Positions 13,640 to 16,549 of a stretch of 16,549 bases of DNA are shown piece by piece (positions within the stretch are counted from its first letter, which is position 1; each line of letters begins with the position of its first letter). Below the pieces are notes generated by a model, which was given only the letters and a program-made list of their open reading frames with translations, was not told the DNA's origin and did no database searches. This DNA comes from Desulfotomaculum sp. Its GTDB lineage: Bacteria > Bacillota > Desulfotomaculia > Desulfotomaculales > Ammonificaceae. The position numbers were made by a program, and so were the translations under genes. The stretch covers positions 1 through 16,549 of the forward strand of contig DTYU01000228.1 of NCBI GenBank assembly GCA_012961725.1, read 5' to 3'.

Positions 13640-14716
13640 GTGAGCGGTGTGCCGGAGTGGCTCCGCCGGCTGCTTCAGGTAACGGCAGGGATTTTAGCCG
13701 TTTCTTTTTTGGCGGCCTTAGCATTTCTGATCCTGCGGTATGCGTTTGCACCGCTTTTGCCTTTCATGATCGCGGCGCTCTTTGCCCTTGTAATGGAACC
13801 CCTGGTCAGGGTACTGAGCCGGCGGTTGCCGCGCGGCCTTGCGGTTCTGCTCTCGATGTTCATTTTCTTTGCCGGCGCGGGGCTTTTGGCTACACTGCTC
13901 ATAGCGTATCTAATTGCCGAACTCGGCGATCTCTCTGCCCGCCTGCCCGGGTACATCAGCGAGTGCCAACAGATTTTAACGGGAATCGTGGAAAAGGTTA
14001 GGGAGAGTTATGGTGCCTTGCCGCCTGAAGCGATAACTTATCTTGAGGATGCGATCGAGGCAGTTGCGTGCAGCGCGCGCAGTTCACTGGCTCTTTTTAT
14101 CGACTCGCTCCTTGGGTTTTTAGGTTCACTCCCCAATGCCGCACTGGTCTTAATAGTGAGCCTTTTGGCAACTTACTTTTTCAGCCGCGACAGGGCGGTT
14201 TTAGGAAGGTTCTGGGTCCGGGCGGTGCCGGCGCCGCTCGGGGAGCAGATGGTCTTCATGGGGAAAGAGGCCCTCAGCGCTTTTGTGGCCTACCTCAAGG
14301 CGCAGATCGTTTTGGTGACCATAACCACGGTGCTTTCTATAGCCGGACTCTATATAATAAAGGTCAAGTATGCACTGACGATGGGTTTGGTAATAGGCTT
14401 CTTTGATCTTATACCGGTGCTGGGGCCGAGCACCATTTTCATTCCTTGGGTGGTACTGGCTTATTTTACCGGTACTAAAGCCTTGGCATGGAAGCTTCTC
14501 ATCCTGTACGGCGTGGTTTTCGGAACCAGACAGCTTTTTGAGGCGCGCATAGTGGCCTATACCCTCAAGGTTCATCCGCTGACGGTTTTGTTCGGGATGT
14601 ATGCGGGGCTGAAACTCCTCGGGGTTACCGGGCTGGTTTTGGGGCCGATAATGGTGATCTTGGTTCAGGCAGCTTTCAAGGCTGCCCTTGCCTCCAAAAA
14701 AGGAGCCGTGACCTGA
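13640..14716 (+). CDS. ytvI: AI-2E/PerM-family permease, YtvI-like sporulation membrane protein
   Basis: This polytopic membrane protein of 358 aa has the AI-2E exporter family fold. There are hydrophobic segments near the N-terminus (VTAGILAVSFLAALAFLILR, PLLPFMIAALFALVM), a polar region with amphipathic helices, and a C-terminal membrane cluster with the family hallmark YALTMGLVIGFFDLIPVLGP followed by GLKLLGVTGLVLGPI. The closest Firmicutes pattern I know is YtvI, a sporulation-associated member whose substrate is unknown. The YtvI assignment, rather than another PerM-type protein, is inference. I choose the GTG at 13640, five nt after GGAGG (13630-13634). A frame opening at 13559 overlaps cdsA, and its first 27 residues would be read from cdsA and the heptamer repeat. 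It sits between cdsA and dxr in an otherwise essential envelope block. Confidence 0.85.
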   Translation: MSGVPEWLRRLLQVTAGILAVSFLAALAFLILRYAFAPLLPFMIAALFALVMEPLVRVLSRRLPRGLAVLLSMFIFFAGAGLLATLLIAYLIAELGDLSARLPGYISECQQILTGIVEKVRESYGALPPEAITYLEDAIEAVACSARSSLALFIDSLLGFLGSLPNAALVLIVSLLATYFFSRDRAVLGRFWVRAVPAPLGEQMVFMGKEALSAFVAYLKAQIVLVTITTVLSIAGLYIIKVKYALTMGLVIGFFDLIPVLGPSTIFIPWVVLAYFTGTKALAWKLLILYGVVFGTRQLFEARIVAYTLKVHPLTVLFGMYAGLKLLGVTGLVLGPIMVILVQAAFKAALASKKGAVT

Positions 14717-14738
14717 TTCGGAAGCGGGGTGGGACGAA

Positions 14739-15902
14739 TTGGCGCGGGAGATCGTGATCTTAGGAAGCACCGGGTCCATCGGCCGCCAGGCGCTGCAGGT
14801 GGTGGAAGAGTTCCCGGACAGGTTCAAGGTGCGCGGACTGGCGGCGGGCAGAAACTGGCGCCTCTTGTTAGAGCAGACCGTTTGCTTCCGGCCGGCAGCG
14901 GTGGCGCTTATGGCGGAAGAGGACGCCCGGCAACTGACCGGGGCGCTGCCACGCGGGGTGAGACCGGAGGTATACTGGGGAGCGGGGGGGATGGAGCGCC
15001 TCGCCGCCATGGAGGGTGCGGACACGGTGCTCACTGCGGTGACCGGCGCTGCAGGACTGAAGCCGACGCTGACGGCGATTGAAGCGGGCAAGGACATCGC
15101 CCTGGCGAATAAGGAGACGCTCGTGGCCGCTGGGGAAATCGTCGTTGAACGGGCCGGCAAGCGTGGGGTGCGGCTGCTGCCGGTGGACAGCGAGCATTCG
15201 GCGATCTGGCAGTGCCTCGACGGGCGGGCCGGTGTCCGCCGGATCGTGCTGACCGCGTCGGGCGGCCCTTTTCGGAGATACTCCCGCGAAGCTCTTGCCG
15301 CAGTAACCCCGGAAGCGGCATTGGACCATCCCACCTGGCGGATGGGACCGAAGATTACGGTCGACTCGGCCACGCTGATGAATAAAGGGCTGGAGGTTAT
15401 CGAGGCGCATTGGTTATTTGGGGTGGACTATGATAACATAAAGGTGTTGGTGCACCCCCAGAGCGTGGTGCACGGAATGGTGGAGTTCGCAGACGGAAGC
15501 GTACTGGCGGGCCTGGGCATAACGGATATGCGGCTGCCGATACTCTACGCTTTAAGCTATCCGGAGAGGCTTGAAAATGCGCTGCCGCGGCTCGACCTTG
15601 TTGGGGTCGGCCCGCTCACCTTTGAGGATCCAGATATGGAACGCTTCCCCTGCCTGCGACTGGCGCTTCTTGCCGGGCGGACCGGGGGGACGATGCCTGC
15701 GGTGCTGAACGCGGCAAACGAGGTTGCGGTCGCCGCTTTCTTAAACGGGCGGATTTCTTTCACCGGTATACCGGCGGTCATCGAAAGGGTGCTGGCTATC
15801 CACTCGGTAACAAAAAAGCCCGACTTGGACAAGATTATCTCTGCCGATGCCTGGGCGAGAAACAGCGCCGAAGAGATCATTAAGGAGTGGAAAGGGTCTT
15901 AA
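14739..15902 (+). CDS. dxr: 1-deoxy-D-xylulose 5-phosphate reductoisomerase
   Basis: Dxr converts DXP to 2-C-methyl-D-erythritol 4-phosphate with NADPH, the committed step of the MEP isoprenoid pathway. The start is TTG 14739, six nt after GGGGTGGG, giving MAREIVILGSTGSIG. The product is 387 aa, the usual length. The NADPH-binding GSTGSIG is at 9-15 and ALANKETLVAAG at 121-132. Metal ligands are D150 and E152 (PVDSEHSAIWQCL) and E219 (MNKGLEVIEAHWLF). The flexible substrate loop HPTWRMGPKITVDSATLMNK is intact, as are HPQSVVHGMVEF and LGITDMRLPILYALSYP. The TAA stop overlaps the rseP start (TAATG). Its product feeds UppS, encoded in the same block. Confidence 0.98.
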   Translation: MAREIVILGSTGSIGRQALQVVEEFPDRFKVRGLAAGRNWRLLLEQTVCFRPAAVALMAEEDARQLTGALPRGVRPEVYWGAGGMERLAAMEGADTVLTAVTGAAGLKPTLTAIEAGKDIALANKETLVAAGEIVVERAGKRGVRLLPVDSEHSAIWQCLDGRAGVRRIVLTASGGPFRRYSREALAAVTPEAALDHPTWRMGPKITVDSATLMNKGLEVIEAHWLFGVDYDNIKVLVHPQSVVHGMVEFADGSVLAGLGITDMRLPILYALSYPERLENALPRLDLVGVGPLTFEDPDMERFPCLRLALLAGRTGGTMPAVLNAANEVAVAAFLNGRISFTGIPAVIERVLAIHSVTKKPDLDKIISADAWARNSAEEIIKEWKGS

Positions 15903-16549
15903 TGGTTGCCGTTATCGCTGGAGTCATAGTTTTTGGCCTCCTCATCTTCATTCACGAGTTCGGTCATTACCTTGTTGCCCGCCTGGTCGGAATCGGCGTA
16001 CACGAATTCAGCCTCGGTTTTGGCCCCCGGGTTTGGGGAGCAGTTAGGGGGAAGACCGAGTACAACCTGCGGGCGTTTCCGCTCGGAGGCTTTGTGCGCC
16101 TCGTGGGGATGGACCCGAAGGACGAGGAGCGCGACCGGCCATACAGTTTTGCGCGCCAACCGGTAATTCACCGGTTGGCGGTGATCCTGGCCGGACCGCT
16201 GATGAATTTTGCGCTTGCCGTGGTTGCTCTGGCAATCCTGATCTTTTTTCAGGCCGTGCCGCCACCTGCGACAACGAGGGTTGGCGAAGCATTGCCCGGA
16301 TATCCTGCTGCTACAGCCGGAATCAGGGAGGGAGACCGGATCGTTGCGATTGACGGGCGGCGGGTGACCGATTGGAGAGAGGTTTTGCATCATATAAGAA
16401 GCCGGCCTGAGGAGAAAAAGCAGTTAACGTTGGAACGGAACGGCCGCCGGTTTACCATAACGGTGATGCCCCGGAAGGATGAGGACGGGCAGGCCAGGAT
16501 AGGGCTAAGGCCGGAAAAGGTCGGGCCGTTTCAGTCTTTGAAGGGCGGC
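15902..16549 (+). CDS. rseP: Site-2 intramembrane zinc metalloprotease RseP/RasP (3' partial)
   Basis: The frame from ATG 15902 stays open to the window end (216 residues seen; full proteins are roughly 340-450). AAAGGG (15891-15896) lies five nt upstream. The first membrane helix carries the zinc-protease motif HEFGH (H18, E19, H22). PLGGFVRLVGM follows, as in all RseP/RasP proteins, and then ILAGPLMNFALAVVALAILI, a second helix. A PDZ domain runs from about 122 to 190 (GYPAATAGIREGDRIVAIDG). The LDG motif with the third zinc ligand should lie beyond the edge. The family cleaves anti-sigma factors and signal-peptide remnants in the membrane. Placement after dxr is conserved in bacteria. Confidence 0.96.
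   Translation, partial: MVAVIAGVIVFGLLIFIHEFGHYLVARLVGIGVHEFSLGFGPRVWGAVRGKTEYNLRAFPLGGFVRLVGMDPKDEERDRPYSFARQPVIHRLAVILAGPLMNFALAVVALAILIFFQAVPPPATTRVGEALPGYPAATAGIREGDRIVAIDGRRVTDWREVLHHIRSRPEEKKQLTLERNGRRFTITVMPRKDEDGQARIGLRPEKVGPFQSLKGG

Noticed and set aside
14201..15373. 390-codon open frame on the minus strand across ytvI and dxr
   Set aside because: It is antisense to two clear conserved genes, has no recognisable domain and is rich in Ser, Arg and Pro, typical of shadow frames in GC-rich DNA.

Overview
The window is a stretch of a Gram-positive (Firmicutes/Bacillota) chromosome. Everything I can support is on the + strand. The gene order dprA-topA-trmFO-xerC-hslV-hslU, then rpsB-tsf-pyrH-frr-uppS-cdsA-dxr-rseP, is the classic Firmicutes core order. 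The high-GC codon usage, the frequent GTG and TTG starts, a SleB-type LysM cell-wall hydrolase, a YtvI-like permease and a short EF-Ts suggest a spore-forming clostridial lineage of the Peptococcaceae/Desulfotomaculum/Moorella kind. That placement is inference; there is no rRNA here to confirm it.

Layout. (1) 2-646: the 3' part of a LysM + Hydrolase_2 (SleB-like) hydrolase, closed by a strong terminator at 741-781. (2) 964-8674: a DNA-processing, tRNA-modification and proteolysis block of dprA, topA, trmFO, xerC, hslV and hslU. (3) 8675-8884: a non-coding leader with a likely promoter for rpsB. (4) 8885-11734: the translation block of rpsB, tsf, pyrH and frr, with a short hairpin terminator/attenuator at the end of rpsB and promoter-like TATAAT boxes before tsf and pyrH. 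(5) 11738-16549: the envelope block of a small PASTA-like ORF, uppS, cdsA, a ytvI-like permease, dxr and rseP, the last cut by the window end.

How the genes fit together. Dxr starts the MEP pathway that makes isoprenoid precursors. UppS condenses these into the undecaprenyl carrier for peptidoglycan, CdsA makes CDP-diacylglycerol for phospholipids, and RseP is the membrane site-2 protease. RpsB, EF-Ts and RRF serve translation, and PyrH supplies UDP. HslU and HslV form one ATP-dependent protease. Several junctions are tightly coupled: topA/trmFO share GTGA, the small ORF and uppS share TGATG, dxr/rseP share TAATG, and pyrH/frr overlap by 34 nt.

I do not see an undescribed defence, mobile or secondary-metabolism system; this is conserved core genome. 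The most interesting non-gene signal is a family of degenerate 7-nt tandem repeats (consensus about CRGARGT) in three intergenic gaps. One copy contributes the dprA stop codon, and another supplies the ribosome-binding site of the ytvI-like gene. Other points worth a look are the near-identical tandem LysM units, the rpsB attenuator with the stop codon in its loop, two possible micro-ORFs, and the absence of codY after hslU.
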